This document shows, in pieces, positions 14,307 to 22,663 of a DNA stretch of 33,661 bases. Every line of letters starts with the position of its first letter. The stretch's first letter is position 1. Origin of the DNA: Lachnospiraceae bacterium (GTDB taxonomy: Bacteria; Bacillota; Clostridia; Lachnospirales; Lachnospiraceae); the NCBI GenBank assembly GCA_024698485.1, contig JAILRC010000059.1, positions 1 to 33,661 on the forward strand. Reading direction: 5' to 3'. The notes under the pieces are model-generated. The model made no database searches, was not told the DNA's origin, and was given only the letters and a program-made list of their open reading frames with translations. Position numbers and translations under genes: made by a program.

Positions 14307-16016
14307 TCATTCAAGTTTGAACTTGCCCACTTCTGTACGAAGGTCTTTGGAAATGGCGCTGCTGGAAGCGGCTTCCTTGTCGATCTGCTCCATGCTCTCG
14401 GACATTTCTATGGACTTTTCCGTAGTCTTCACTATACCCTTGGAAGCGCCGTCAACGGAAGCGTTTACCGCATTTGTGGAAACACGGATGCTGTCGATGT
14501 TTGAACGGATCTGCTGAGTCGCATTTGCGAAGCGTTCCATCATATCTGCTATGCGTTCCGCCGATTGTCTGTATTCTACACTGATCTGTACAAGATCGCC
14601 GAAGCCTTCAAGTGTGGTCCCATTTACGAAATCAAGAAGTTTCTTTGCTTCTTCCGAAAGATCGTTAACCGCGGAAACAACCTCTGCGGAAACTGCCTGT
14701 ATCTCGGATGCTGCCCTCTGCGAGTTGTTTGCAAGTTCTCCGATCTCCGTAGCCACAACCGCAAAGCCACGTCCCGACTCTCCCGCCCTGGCCGCCTCGA
14801 TGGACGCGTTGAGAGCAAGAAGATTGGTCTGGTTTGATATGGCTATGATGTTGCCTGTAAGATCTTCTATCCTGCTGACCGCCCTGGAGCGTTCGATCTT
14901 GTCTGTCACGATCTCGGCAATGGACGTTACTTTTGTCTTTGCTTCTTCCTTCTCCTGCTCGGCTTTTGCCCCGGTATCCGAAGAAGCTTTCTTTACGTCA
15001 TTCGCAAAATTCTTGCCGTCATCGATCTCAGTCACTATGCCGTTAAACGTGTCCGTAATATCCGCCATAAGGCTGTTGATCTCATTTAATGAAGAAGCCG
15101 CTTCCTCCATGGTGGCACTCATATTGGTCATGGTGTCGGAGACAGTTCTTGCTTCCGATCCGGCATTACGTACATTTTGTGCAATGATGGCTGAAGCATC
15201 ATCCAATTCGTCCGACTCTCTCTTGATGGCCAGGAGCATATCCCTGATGAATTCCATGAGTTTATTGACGTTATCGGAGATGGTTTCAAATTCATCTCCG
15301 GTTTTGATCTCGATATGCTTGGTAAGATCACCGTCTCCGCAGGTGAGATCCGCGATCTTGCCATTTAAGACAACAAACTTGTGGCTCAGGATCCGTCCGA
15401 TGAATACAAGAAGGATCACACCGCCTGCAAGAATGCCTGCGCAAGCCCCAACAATGACTCTGAGAAGCGACGCCGTCTGACTTTTTATGAAATCGAGGCT
15501 CACATCCACACCGATGCCCCCCACTACTTTGTTTCCCAAATATACCGGAGCATAGGATGAAACGTGGGTTCCCCAGGCATCTGTATATGGTTCTCCGTTG
15601 GATACCACAGTTCCTTTCAGTGCCGGTTCCGCCTCTTCATCTTCAAATACATCTCCGATGGAGGATGCGTCTTCCGCCTGCTCGTCTATAACATACTCGA
15701 TCCCACCGTTCTTTGAACGCCTGATGGCATATATGTATTCCACTCCCGCCTCGTCTATGAGCCGGGTAAACATATTGCTCACTTCAAGATACTCTTCCGT
15801 ATCTTCGTCTCCTTCCTGCAGTGTGACAAGAAGGTTCCCGTCCACAATTGCCGCCACGCTTTTCGCAGTGCTCTCTCCGTTCCGCTTTATCTGAGCGGTG
15901 AGCATATCATCGCACTTCCTGTATGTTAGAAACCCTAAGATCACATCAGATACAAGGAACAATGCAACAACTCCGAGAATGAGTTTGTTCGTTAAACTGA
16001 TCTTTCTGACCTTCAT
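14307..16016 (-). CDS. Methyl-accepting chemotaxis protein
   Basis: 569 residues. Membrane helix 1 at ~11-31, an extracellular Cache-like sensor of ~150 residues ([19 protein letters not shown], and [20 protein letters not shown] near its end), membrane helix 2 at ~184-208, a HAMP domain (~210-265) and a cytoplasmic signalling domain with the conserved hairpin tip [20 protein letters not shown] then [12 protein letters not shown]. It transmits ligand binding to CheA/CheW to bias flagellar motion; the ligand is unknown. The start follows AAGGAGGAGAGTAGT. It is a single-gene unit, divergent from the polyamine operon, and no other chemotaxis gene is nearby. Confidence 0.95.
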   Translation of the reverse strand: MKVRKISLTNKLILGVVALFLVSDVILGFLTYRKCDDMLTAQIKRNGESTAKSVAAIVDGNLLVTLQEGDEDTEEYLEVSNMFTRLIDEAGVEYIYAIRRSKNGGIEYVIDEQAEDASSIGDVFEDEEAEPALKGTVVSNGEPYTDAWGTHVSSYAPVYLGNKVVGGIGVDVSLDFIKSQTASLLRVIVGACAGILAGGVILLVFIGRILSHKFVVLNGKIADLTCGDGDLTKHIEIKTGDEFETISDNVNKLMEFIRDMLLAIKRESDELDDASAIIAQNVRNAGSEARTVSDTMTNMSATMEEAASSLNEINSLMADITDTFNGIVTEIDDGKNFANDVKKASSDTGAKAEQEKEEAKTKVTSIAEIVTDKIERSRAVSRIEDLTGNIIAISNQTNLLALNASIEAARAGESGRGFAVVATEIGELANNSQRAASEIQAVSAEVVSAVNDLSEEAKKLLDFVNGTTLEGFGDLVQISVEYRQSAERIADMMERFANATQQIRSNIDSIRVSTNAVNASVDGASKGIVKTTEKSIEMSESMEQIDKEAASSSAISKDLRTEVGKFKLE

Positions 16017-16159
16017 ACTACTCTCCTCCTTGTGGAATAATTGCTACCATTCTTGGCAACAATGGACACGGGTTCATTCTATGCTAAATATATGCTCAAA
16101 TCAATTAAGTTTTTCTCAATTCTTCAAATTTTCTCAAAATTCAGACAGTAAATATATTA

Positions 16160-16188
16160 TTGACATATCCCCCCATACATGTTAAAGT
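16160..16188 (+). promoter_or_regulatory. Promoter of the polyamine operon
   Basis: -35 TTGACA (16160-16165), 17-base spacer, -10 TAAAGT (16183-16188). Transcription should start near 16195, directly before the first leader hairpin and ~305 bases before the first gene. Confidence 0.8.
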
Positions 16189-16195
16189 ATGTTCA

Positions 16196-16488
16196 CTTTT
16201 GAAAAGCGAATAGTTTACGGAGTCTTTTCAAAGCAATTATATGGCTGTGTTTTCAGCCGCTTACTTATTGAGTATTATCTCAAATTTTATAAGTTGGTTA
16301 CTTATAACCGAAATGCACATGTGTTGTGCAGACTTGTGAAACCGGTCAATAATTGAGTAGTAAAAGTGTAATTGCTATATAGACTCTGAAAAACCTGTAA
16401 CGATTGAAACCAGACTTTTTTTGTAAAAGTTCGATGTTCAAAGATAACAAGACTGTATGCCATGCGCGCATACAGTCTCTTTTATTTT
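16196..16488 (+). ncRNA. Structured 5' leader of the polyamine operon (riboswitch/attenuator candidate)
   Basis: About 290 non-coding bases between promoter and first gene. Hairpins seen in order: TTTGAAAAG/CTTTTCAAA (16198-16232, 17-base loop containing TTTACGGAG); GGCTG/CAGCC (16243-16258); TTGAG/CTCAA (16268-16283); TTATAAG/CTTATAA (16287-16307); TGCACA/TGTGCA (16314-16330). A less structured stretch follows (16331-16449), then an intrinsic terminator (16450-16488). A multi-helix domain followed by a terminator before the ribosome binding site is the layout of transcriptional riboswitches. I do not recognise the core of T-box, lysine, SAM, guanidine or c-di-GMP classes. The ligand is unknown; a polyamine, arginine, agmatine or AdoMet relative would be logical. 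Confidence 0.6.
16450..16488 (+). terminator. Leader terminator directly upstream of the arginine decarboxylase gene
   Basis: Perfect 11-base stem AGACTGTATGC (16450-16460) with GCATACAGTCT (16468-16478), 7-base loop, followed by CTTTTATTTT. The ribosome binding site GGAGGA begins three bases later (16491), so this is a 5'-leader terminator and not the end of another gene, since the upstream gene points the other way. Confidence 0.88.
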
Positions 16489-16502
16489 CCGGAGGATTTA
16501 AA

Positions 16503-17960
16503 ATGCGTCCCGAATATAAACTCGATCAAAGTAACGCCCCGATCTACGAGGCTTTGGAAACATTCAGAAATATGCGTGTCGTTCCCTTCGACGTTCCCGG
16601 TCACAAACGCGGCCGCGGCAACCCGGAACTCACCCGTTTCCTCGGGGAAAGATGCGTGGGCATCGACGTCAATTCCATGAAGCCCCTGGACAATCTCTGC
16701 CACCCCATCTCGGTCATAAAAGAGGCTGAGGATCTGGCTGCAGATGCTTTCGGAGCAGCTCATGCCTTTCTCATGGTGGGCGGTACCACAAGTTCCGTTC
16801 AGACCATGGTACTCTCCGCCTGCAAACGCGGCGATGAGATCATCCTTCCCAGAAACGTCCACAGGAGTGTCATCAACGCACTGGTGCTCTGCGGAGCCAT
16901 TCCCGTTTACGTAAATCCCGATGTGGACAGGCGTCTCGGCATATCTCTCGGAATGAAGCGTGAACAGGTGGAAAAGGCCATTAAAGAGCACCCCCACGCA
17001 GTGGCTGTTCTTGTGAACAATCCCACTTACTACGGCATATGCTCCGACCTTCGTGCCATCGTAAAAATGGCTCACGCCGCAGGCATGCTTTGTCTGGCTG
17101 ACGAGGCTCACGGAACTCACTTCTATTTCGGTGATGATATGCCTGTGTCCGCAATGGCTGCAGGGGCTGACATGGCTTCGGTTTCCATGCATAAGAGCGG
17201 CGGAAGCCTTACTCAGTCAAGCTTTTTGCTCATCGGTCCCAAGGTGAACCCGGGCTACGTGAGACAGATCATAAACCTGACCCAGACCACTTCCGGAAGC
17301 TACCTTCTCATGTCTTCCCTTGACATAAGCCGCAGAAACCTTGCACTTCGCGGACGTGAAGTCTTCGACAAAGTGGTGCATATGGCAAAATATGCCCGCG
17401 AGGAGATCAACAGTGCCGGCGGCTACTACGCCTTCGGAAAAGAGCTGGTGAACGGAGACTCCGTCTTTGATTTCGACGAGACGAAGCTAAGCATACACAC
17501 CCTGGACATCGGTCTTGCAGGCATCGAAGTCTACGACCTTTTAAGAGACGAGTACGACATACAGATCGAGTTTGGTGACATCGGAAACATCCTTGCCTAC
17601 CTGTCCATCGGCGACAGAATGCAGGAACTGGAGCGTCTGGTGAGTGCCCTCTCCGAGATCAGAAGACTGTACCACACCGACGGTGCAGGTCTCATGAGCC
17701 AGGAATACATAGAGCCGGAAGTTGCGAAGAGCCCTCAGGAAGCTTTCTACGCAGAAAAGGAAAGCCTTCCTCTCATGGAGACTGAGGGTCGCATCTGCTC
17801 TGAGTTTGTAATGTGCTATCCCCCCGGGATCCCCATTCTTGCTCCCGGCGAAAGGATCACCAAACAGATCCTTGAATACATCAACTATGCGAAGGAAAAA
17901 GGCTGCAGCATGACAGGTCCCGAAGACCCCGAGATCCTTCGTTTGAACGTTTTGGTTTAA
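16503..17960 (+). CDS. speA: Arginine decarboxylase, aspartate-aminotransferase-fold type (SpeA of Bacillus type)
   Basis: 485 residues; PLP enzyme of the Orn/Lys/Arg decarboxylase group I family. The N-terminal FDVPGHKRGRG, DEAHGTH (Asp200, His203) and the PLP-lysine motif SMHKSGGSLTQSS (Lys231) are clear, and the overall pattern follows Bacillus subtilis SpeA. It would convert arginine to agmatine and CO2 in the cytoplasm. Arginine is favoured over lysine or ornithine because a ureohydrolase gene lies two genes downstream. The ATG at 16503 follows GGAGGATTTAAA; an upstream in-frame TTG extension would run through the terminator and is rejected. First gene of the operon. Confidence 0.9.
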   Translation: MRPEYKLDQSNAPIYEALETFRNMRVVPFDVPGHKRGRGNPELTRFLGERCVGIDVNSMKPLDNLCHPISVIKEAEDLAADAFGAAHAFLMVGGTTSSVQTMVLSACKRGDEIILPRNVHRSVINALVLCGAIPVYVNPDVDRRLGISLGMKREQVEKAIKEHPHAVAVLVNNPTYYGICSDLRAIVKMAHAAGMLCLADEAHGTHFYFGDDMPVSAMAAGADMASVSMHKSGGSLTQSSFLLIGPKVNPGYVRQIINLTQTTSGSYLLMSSLDISRRNLALRGREVFDKVVHMAKYAREEINSAGGYYAFGKELVNGDSVFDFDETKLSIHTLDIGLAGIEVYDLLRDEYDIQIEFGDIGNILAYLSIGDRMQELERLVSALSEIRRLYHTDGAGLMSQEYIEPEVAKSPQEAFYAEKESLPLMETEGRICSEFVMCYPPGIPILAPGERITKQILEYINYAKEKGCSMTGPEDPEILRLNVLV

Positions 17961-17977
17961 AGAAAGGACGTTACCCC

Positions 17978-18841
17978 ATGGAAATGTGGTTCAGCGAATT
18001 TCATACACCGGATGTAAAACACAGCATCCGCATCGACAAGCAGCTCTACTCCTGTGAGAGCGATTACCAGCGCATAGACATATTCGACACCCCCGAGTTC
18101 GGCAGAGTGCTGACTCTGGACGGAAATGTCATGTTGACGGAACGTGACGAATTCATATACGACGAAATGATCACTCACGTGCCCATGGCTGTTCACCCAG
18201 GTATCAAAAAGGTTCTTGTGATCGGCGCCGGAGACGGCGGAGTTGTTAAGGAACTCACAAGATATGACCGGATCGAGCACATCGACCTTGTAGAACAGGA
18301 TCCCATGGTAGTTGAAGCCTGCAGGACCTATCTGCCTGCCAATGCCTGCCGTCTTGACGACGCCAGAGTGCACATCACCATCGGAAACCCTTTAAAATTC
18401 ATCCGTCGCTGCGAGAACGAATATGACCTTATCATCGTAGACTCCACGGATCCATTCGGTCCTTCCGAGGGACTCTTCACAAAGGAATTCTACGGAAACT
18501 GCTACAACGCACTTAACGCAGAGGGCATCATGGTGAACCAGCAGGGAAGTCCCTTCTATCAGCAGGACGCCGACGCCATGAGAAGAAGCCACAAGAGGAT
18601 TGCCAGCACCTTCCCCATCTGCCGCGTTTATCAGGCCCACATTCCCACATACGCAGCAGGCTACTGGCTCTTCGGTTTTGCCAGCAAAAAGTACCATCCC
18701 ACAGACGATCTGGATGCCAACGCATGGCTCCAATTGAACCTTAAAACAAGATACTACACTACCCGCCTTCATGTGGGTGCCTTCTGGCTCCCTGCTTTCC
18801 TTGAAGAGATGCTTAAGGAGGTCGAAAGACAAAATGGATAA
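17978..18841 (+). CDS. speE: Spermidine synthase (polyamine aminopropyltransferase) homologue with altered adenine-binding motif
   Basis: 287 residues, normal length. Family features present: E-x-M-I-T-H (62-67), VIGAGDGGVVKEL (81-93), acid LVEQD (104-108), the catalytic-type VDSTDPFGPSEGLF (Asp155, Asp158), and IPTYAAGYWLFGFASKKY for amine binding. The usual DG pair after the DD-x-R-V strand, whose Asp contacts the adenine of decarboxylated AdoMet, is replaced: residues 136-138 read Gly-Asn-Pro (DDARVHITIGNPLKFI). No AdoMet decarboxylase gene is in the window, and the downstream genes make spermidine by another route. It may be a normal enzyme with a drifted contact or one with a changed donor. 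Ribosome binding site AAAGGA. Confidence 0.88.
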   Translation: MEMWFSEFHTPDVKHSIRIDKQLYSCESDYQRIDIFDTPEFGRVLTLDGNVMLTERDEFIYDEMITHVPMAVHPGIKKVLVIGAGDGGVVKELTRYDRIEHIDLVEQDPMVVEACRTYLPANACRLDDARVHITIGNPLKFIRRCENEYDLIIVDSTDPFGPSEGLFTKEFYGNCYNALNAEGIMVNQQGSPFYQQDADAMRRSHKRIASTFPICRVYQAHIPTYAAGYWLFGFASKKYHPTDDLDANAWLQLNLKTRYYTTRLHVGAFWLPAFLEEMLKEVERQNG

Positions 18842-19691
18842 AAACATCGAAACCTTCATCGGCTGTGATGCAGAGTACGAGGACGCGAAGATCGTAATGT
18901 TCGGAGCACCTTTTGACTCCACCACCAGCTTCCGTCCCGGCGCACGCTTCGGTTCTTCCGCCATCCGCCACGAAAGCTTTGGTCTTGAAGTCTACAGCCC
19001 CTATCAGGATAAAGAGATCACGTACACTCCCATCTTTGACAGCGGAGACCTGGAGCTTTGCTTCGGAAGTTCTGAAGCTGCTTTAAAGGACATTGAAGAA
19101 AGAGCCGATGAGATCTTAAATGACGGAAAATTCCCATTCATGATGGGTGGAGAACACCTTGTAACTTTAGGAACCGTAAGGGCAGCTTTTAAAAAGTACC
19201 CCGACATGCATTTGATCCAGTTCGATGCACATTGCGATCTTCGTGACGATTACCTTGGTGCAAAGCTCTCCCACGCTGCTGTTGTCCGTCGCTGCCATGA
19301 TTTCCTCGGAGACGGCAGGATCCACCAGTTCTGCATAAGAAGCGGAGAAAAGACGGAATTTGAATTTGCCAAAAAGCACACGGACATGCACAAATTCAAC
19401 TTTAACGGTCTCAAGGAACTGATCGCAGACTTAAAAGAGAAAAACGTTCCCGTTTACCTCACCATCGACCTTGACTGCATGGACTCAGGCATATTCCCGG
19501 GCACCGGAACTCCGGAAGCAGGCGGAGTTTCCTTCATGGATCTTTTAAATGCCATCATCGAAACATCAAAATGCAATCTCATCGGAGCAGACGTGAACGA
19601 ACTTGCTCCCATGCTTGACAACAGCGGTATGTCCACTGCCACGGCATGCAAAGTTGTAAGAGAATTACTTATCGCAATTTCAAATAAATAA
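18834..19691 (+). CDS. speB: Agmatinase-type ureohydrolase
   Basis: 285 residues of the arginase/agmatinase family, binuclear manganese. Metal ligands: His108 (GGEHLVT), Asp131/His133/Asp135 (FDAHCD) and Asp212/Asp214 (TIDLDCMDSGIFPGTGTPEAGG). It would hydrolyse agmatine to putrescine and urea; it could instead, or also, act on N1-aminopropylagmatine or its carboxylated form. The last metal motif has Ser where agmatinases usually have Pro (D-x-D-x-x-D-P). The ATG at 18834 overlaps the speE stop by 8 bases, with AAGGAGG 12 bases upstream inside speE. Confidence 0.88.
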   Translation: MDKNIETFIGCDAEYEDAKIVMFGAPFDSTTSFRPGARFGSSAIRHESFGLEVYSPYQDKEITYTPIFDSGDLELCFGSSEAALKDIEERADEILNDGKFPFMMGGEHLVTLGTVRAAFKKYPDMHLIQFDAHCDLRDDYLGAKLSHAAVVRRCHDFLGDGRIHQFCIRSGEKTEFEFAKKHTDMHKFNFNGLKELIADLKEKNVPVYLTIDLDCMDSGIFPGTGTPEAGGVSFMDLLNAIIETSKCNLIGADVNELAPMLDNSGMSTATACKVVRELLIAISNK

Positions 19692-19725
19692 GGGATCTTA
19701 CCCACTGAATCTAAGGAGGATTATT

Positions 19726-20985
19726 ATGAGCAGAGTACTTGTTATCGGATGCGGCGGCGTTGCAAATGTAGCCATCCGCAAATGCTGCGCCCTCAGCGAG
19801 GTTTTCACCGAACTTATGATTGCCAGCAGAACAAAAGAAAAATGTGACGTTCTTGCGGAGGAACTCCGTAAGACTTCAAAGACAAAGATCGAAACAGCAA
19901 AGGTTGACGCTGACAGCAAGGATGAGCTGGTAAAGCTCATCAATTCCTACAAGCCCGATCTTGTAATGAACATCGCCCTGCCCTACCAGGATCTCACCAT
20001 CATGGATGCCTGCCTCGAGTGTCACGTAAACTACATGGACACAGCAAATTACGAGCCCGAGGACACAGACGATCCCGAGTGGCGTAAGATCTACGAGAAG
20101 CGTTGCAAGGAAGAAGGCTTCTCCGCTTACTTCGATTACAGCTGGCAGTGGGCCTATAAAAAGAGATTCGAAGACGCAGGTCTCATCGCCCTTCTCGGCT
20201 CCGGCTTCGACCCGGGCGTTACACAGGCCTACGTTGCATATGCCAAGAAGCACGAGTTCGACACCATCGACACCATCGACATCCTTGACTGCAACGGCGG
20301 CGATCACGGCTACAAGTTTGCCACAAACTTCAACCCCGAAGTCAACCTTCGTGAGGTTTCCGCTCCCGGAAGCTACTGGGAGGACGGTCACTGGATCGAG
20401 ATCCCCGCAATGAGCATAAAGCGCGAATATGACTTCGATCAGGTGGGAATGAAGGACATGTACCTTCTTCATCACGAGGAGATCGAGTCCATCGCAAAGA
20501 ACCTTCCCGAAGTAAAAAGGATCCGTTTCTTCATGACCTTCGGTCAGAGCTACCTGGATCATATGCGCTGTCTCGAGGACGTGGGCATGCTCTCCACCAC
20601 TCCCATCATGTTCGAGGGTAAAGAGATCGTTCCCATCAAGTTTTTGAAGGCTCTCCTGCCCGATCCCGCAAGCCTTGGTCCCCGTACTCACGGAAAGACC
20701 AACATCGGATGCATATTCACCGGCAAGAAGGACGGCAAAGACAAGACCTACTACATCTATAACGTTTGCGACCATCAGGAGTGCTACAAGGAAGTAAAGA
20801 GCCAAGCCATCAGCTACACCACCGGTGTTCCCGCAATGTGCGGCGCTCTCATGCTCCTTACCGGCAAATGGAACGCTCCCGGTGTCCACACCATCGAAGA
20901 ACTCGATCCCGACCCGTTCATCGAAGCACTTGACAAATACGGCCTTCCCAAGAGCGAGAGCTACGATCCCGTATTGGTAAAGTAG
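19726..20985 (+). CDS. Carboxynorspermidine/carboxyspermidine dehydrogenase (saccharopine dehydrogenase fold)
   Basis: 419 residues. Rossmann start VLVIGCGGVANVAIRKC, then SRTKEKCDVLAEEL and the family-typical DTANYEPEDT, SWQWAYKKRFEDAGLIALLGSGFDPGVTQAY, and NGGDHGYKFATNFNPEVNLREV. It reductively condenses aspartate-beta-semialdehyde with a diamine (putrescine or diaminopropane) using NAD(P)H, giving carboxyspermidine or carboxynorspermidine. Agmatine is a possible alternative amine. The gene follows an AAGGAGG ribosome binding site 34 bases after the ureohydrolase stop. A long open frame on the opposite strand is a codon-bias shadow. Confidence 0.93.
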   Translation: MSRVLVIGCGGVANVAIRKCCALSEVFTELMIASRTKEKCDVLAEELRKTSKTKIETAKVDADSKDELVKLINSYKPDLVMNIALPYQDLTIMDACLECHVNYMDTANYEPEDTDDPEWRKIYEKRCKEEGFSAYFDYSWQWAYKKRFEDAGLIALLGSGFDPGVTQAYVAYAKKHEFDTIDTIDILDCNGGDHGYKFATNFNPEVNLREVSAPGSYWEDGHWIEIPAMSIKREYDFDQVGMKDMYLLHHEEIESIAKNLPEVKRIRFFMTFGQSYLDHMRCLEDVGMLSTTPIMFEGKEIVPIKFLKALLPDPASLGPRTHGKTNIGCIFTGKKDGKDKTYYIYNVCDHQECYKEVKSQAISYTTGVPAMCGALMLLTGKWNAPGVHTIEELDPDPFIEALDKYGLPKSESYDPVLVK

Positions 20986-21015
20986 TTCCCGCCATATAAC
21001 ACCATCCAATACCCA

Positions 21016-21059
21016 AGCCTGCCCCCCGCTTCTACCCATTTACAGGAGCAGGCTGTTTT
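21016..21059 (+). terminator. Hairpin between the dehydrogenase and decarboxylase genes
   Basis: AGCCTGC (21016-21022) pairs with GCAGGCT (21048-21054) across a 25-base loop and is followed by GTTTTA. It may be a partial terminator that lowers expression of the last gene; the large loop and short T run make it weak. Confidence 0.45.
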
Positions 21060-21082
21060 AAGATCCGTATTTTGGAGAAAAC

Positions 21083-22387
21083 ATGAACAACCAATTCAAA
21101 ACCCTTGAAAAGTTTAATACCGACGATCTTTTCCGTGAAGTCAAAACTCCCTGCTACGTTCTGGACGAAGCTGCCTTCATTAAGAACGGCGAGATCCTAA
21201 AAAAACTGCAGGACAGAACAGGAGCAAAAGTACTTCTGGCAGAGAAAGCTTTTTCCAACTTCACTCTCTTTCCTCTCCTTTCCCAATATCTTGCCGGAAC
21301 GGAGGCCAGCGGGCTTTTTGAAGCACGCCTGGGGCGTGAAGAAATGCCGGAGAAGGAAGTCCATGTTTTTTCCGCCGCTTTCAGAGACGATGAAATTGTC
21401 GAAGTCTTAAAATATGCAGATCATATTGTTTTTAATTCTGTCCGTCAGTTGAAGCGCTTTGGTTCTGCTGCGAAAAAGGCAGGAAAAGAAGTTGGCTTAA
21501 GGATCAATCCGGAATGCTCCACCCAGGAGGGTCATGAGATCTACGATCCCTGTGCTCCCGGAAGCAGACTGGGTGTCACAAGAGCCGTGTTCAACGAGGA
21601 AATGGACAATGAGACTCTTTCCATTTTGGACGGCATACACTTCCACACCCTTTGCGAGCAGGATTCAGACGCATTAAAAAAGACCGCTGATGCGGTCATA
21701 AAAAACTGGGACGATGTTTTGAAGAAGGTCAGATGGGTCAATATGGGCGGCGGCCATCACATCACAAAGGACGGCTATAACATCCCTCTTCTTGAAAAAG
21801 TCATCGCCACTTTCCAAAAGAAATTCGGGCTTCAAGTCTACCTTGAACCCGGTGAAGCAGTGGCTTTGAACGCAGGCTACCTTGTGACCCGCATCCTTGA
21901 CATTGTGAAGAACAACGGCCACAAGATCCCCATTCTTGACATGAGCGCCGCCTGCCACACTCCCGACGTCATAGAGATGCCCTACACCCCTCCCCTTTTG
22001 GGAGCAGCCCCCGTTTCATCCGATGAAGCAGCCACCATCGCCCTGAATAATTCTTCAGACGATGCTCTCTCCGACGCCATGAACGACCTCTTCGGCGGTG
22101 CCCTGGGAGAAGTGCTTTCGGAAGCCATCACCGAACCCCGCAGACACGTCTATCGCCTTGCAGGCCCTTCCTGCCTTGCGGGAGACGTCATCGGAGACTA
22201 TGCCCTTGAACGTGAGTTAAACATCGGAGATATACTCATTTTCGGGGACATGGCCATCTACTCCATATGCAAAAATAATACATTCAACGGGATGCCTCTT
22301 CCCGGAATATATTTGCTGGATAAAGAGGGAAAAATAGAACTCATTAAGAAGTTTGGATATGAGGATTTCAAAAACAGGCTTGGTTGA
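21083..22387 (+). CDS. nspC: Carboxynorspermidine/carboxyspermidine decarboxylase with a ~45-residue insertion
   Basis: 434 residues, fold type III PLP enzyme. The PLP lysine is Lys55 (LLAEKAFSNF); HFHTLCEQ (186-193), GGGHHITKDGYN (222-233), EPGEA and the C-terminal CLAGDVIGDY (Cys364, Asp368) are all present. It decarboxylates carboxyspermidine to spermidine (or the nor-form). Family members are usually near 380 residues; the extra length is largely an Ala/Asp/Ser-rich segment at ~307-352, between MPYTPPLLGA and HVYRLAGPSC. The frame is intact across it, so this is an insertion and not a frameshift. Ribosome binding site TTGGAGAAAAC; last gene of the operon. Confidence 0.92.
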   Translation: MNNQFKTLEKFNTDDLFREVKTPCYVLDEAAFIKNGEILKKLQDRTGAKVLLAEKAFSNFTLFPLLSQYLAGTEASGLFEARLGREEMPEKEVHVFSAAFRDDEIVEVLKYADHIVFNSVRQLKRFGSAAKKAGKEVGLRINPECSTQEGHEIYDPCAPGSRLGVTRAVFNEEMDNETLSILDGIHFHTLCEQDSDALKKTADAVIKNWDDVLKKVRWVNMGGGHHITKDGYNIPLLEKVIATFQKKFGLQVYLEPGEAVALNAGYLVTRILDIVKNNGHKIPILDMSAACHTPDVIEMPYTPPLLGAAPVSSDEAATIALNNSSDDALSDAMNDLFGGALGEVLSEAITEPRRHVYRLAGPSCLAGDVIGDYALERELNIGDILIFGDMAIYSICKNNTFNGMPLPGIYLLDKEGKIELIKKFGYEDFKNRLG

Positions 22388-22407
22388 CCCGAGCCTGTTT
22401 CCTTTTT
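22372..22407 (+). terminator. Terminator of the polyamine operon
   Basis: AAACAGGCTTGG (22372-22383) pairs with CCGAGCCTGTTT (22389-22400) with one G-T wobble and a 5-base loop, followed by CCTTTTT. The nspC stop codon lies in the loop region (22385-22387). The inverse strand could serve the convergent tautomerase gene, whose stop is at 22406. Confidence 0.9.
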
Positions 22408-22633
22408 AGCAAGTATATTCCGGTTTCTTGTACAAAACCTTCTCATCCGCAACAATCTGCGCATCCCATACCTTCTCTTTCCAGTCACTTTCGGGGATGT
22501 CCTTGATGGCGACCGAAACGCTTCCTTCCTTGCATCCCAGCGTCTCAACGATTGCCCGGGTAATCTTTTCTGCGCATTCTTTCTTCTGCTCTTCCGTTCT
22601 TCCGGGAAAGCATTTGATCTCAACGTGTGGCAT
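22406..22633 (-). CDS. 4-oxalocrotonate tautomerase family protein
   Basis: 75 residues. Begins MPHVEIKCFPGRTEEQKKECAEKI, with the catalytic Pro that becomes residue 1 after Met removal, and ends in a KVWDAQIVADEKVLYKKPEY segment. Family members tautomerise small keto/enol acids; the physiological substrate here is unknown. The ribosome binding site AAAGGAG precedes ATG. It converges with the polyamine operon and is not obviously part of it. Confidence 0.88.
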   Translation of the reverse strand: MPHVEIKCFPGRTEEQKKECAEKITRAIVETLGCKEGSVSVAIKDIPESDWKEKVWDAQIVADEKVLYKKPEYTC

Positions 22634-22663
22634 AACTTAACTCCTTTCTGATCCATCTCGCAT

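Noticed and set aside
14551..15480. 309-codon open frame on the plus strand
   Set aside because: Ser/Ala-rich shadow of the chemoreceptor signalling domain on the other strand.
16196..16449. T-box or lysine riboswitch before the polyamine operon
   Set aside because: The T-box AGGGTGGNACCGCG core and the lysine riboswitch core were looked for and not seen.
16404..16502. N-terminal extension of the arginine decarboxylase from an upstream TTG
   Set aside because: It would translate through the leader terminator hairpin, and the ATG at 16503 has an ideal ribosome binding site.
18771..18833. Earlier start for the agmatinase gene inside speE
   Set aside because: The ATG at 18834 has AAGGAGG upstream and gives the usual length with no odd N terminus.
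19876..21039. 387-codon open frame on the minus strand
   Set aside because: It is antisense to the clear carboxyspermidine dehydrogenase gene and follows its codon bias; no family pattern or proper ribosome binding site.
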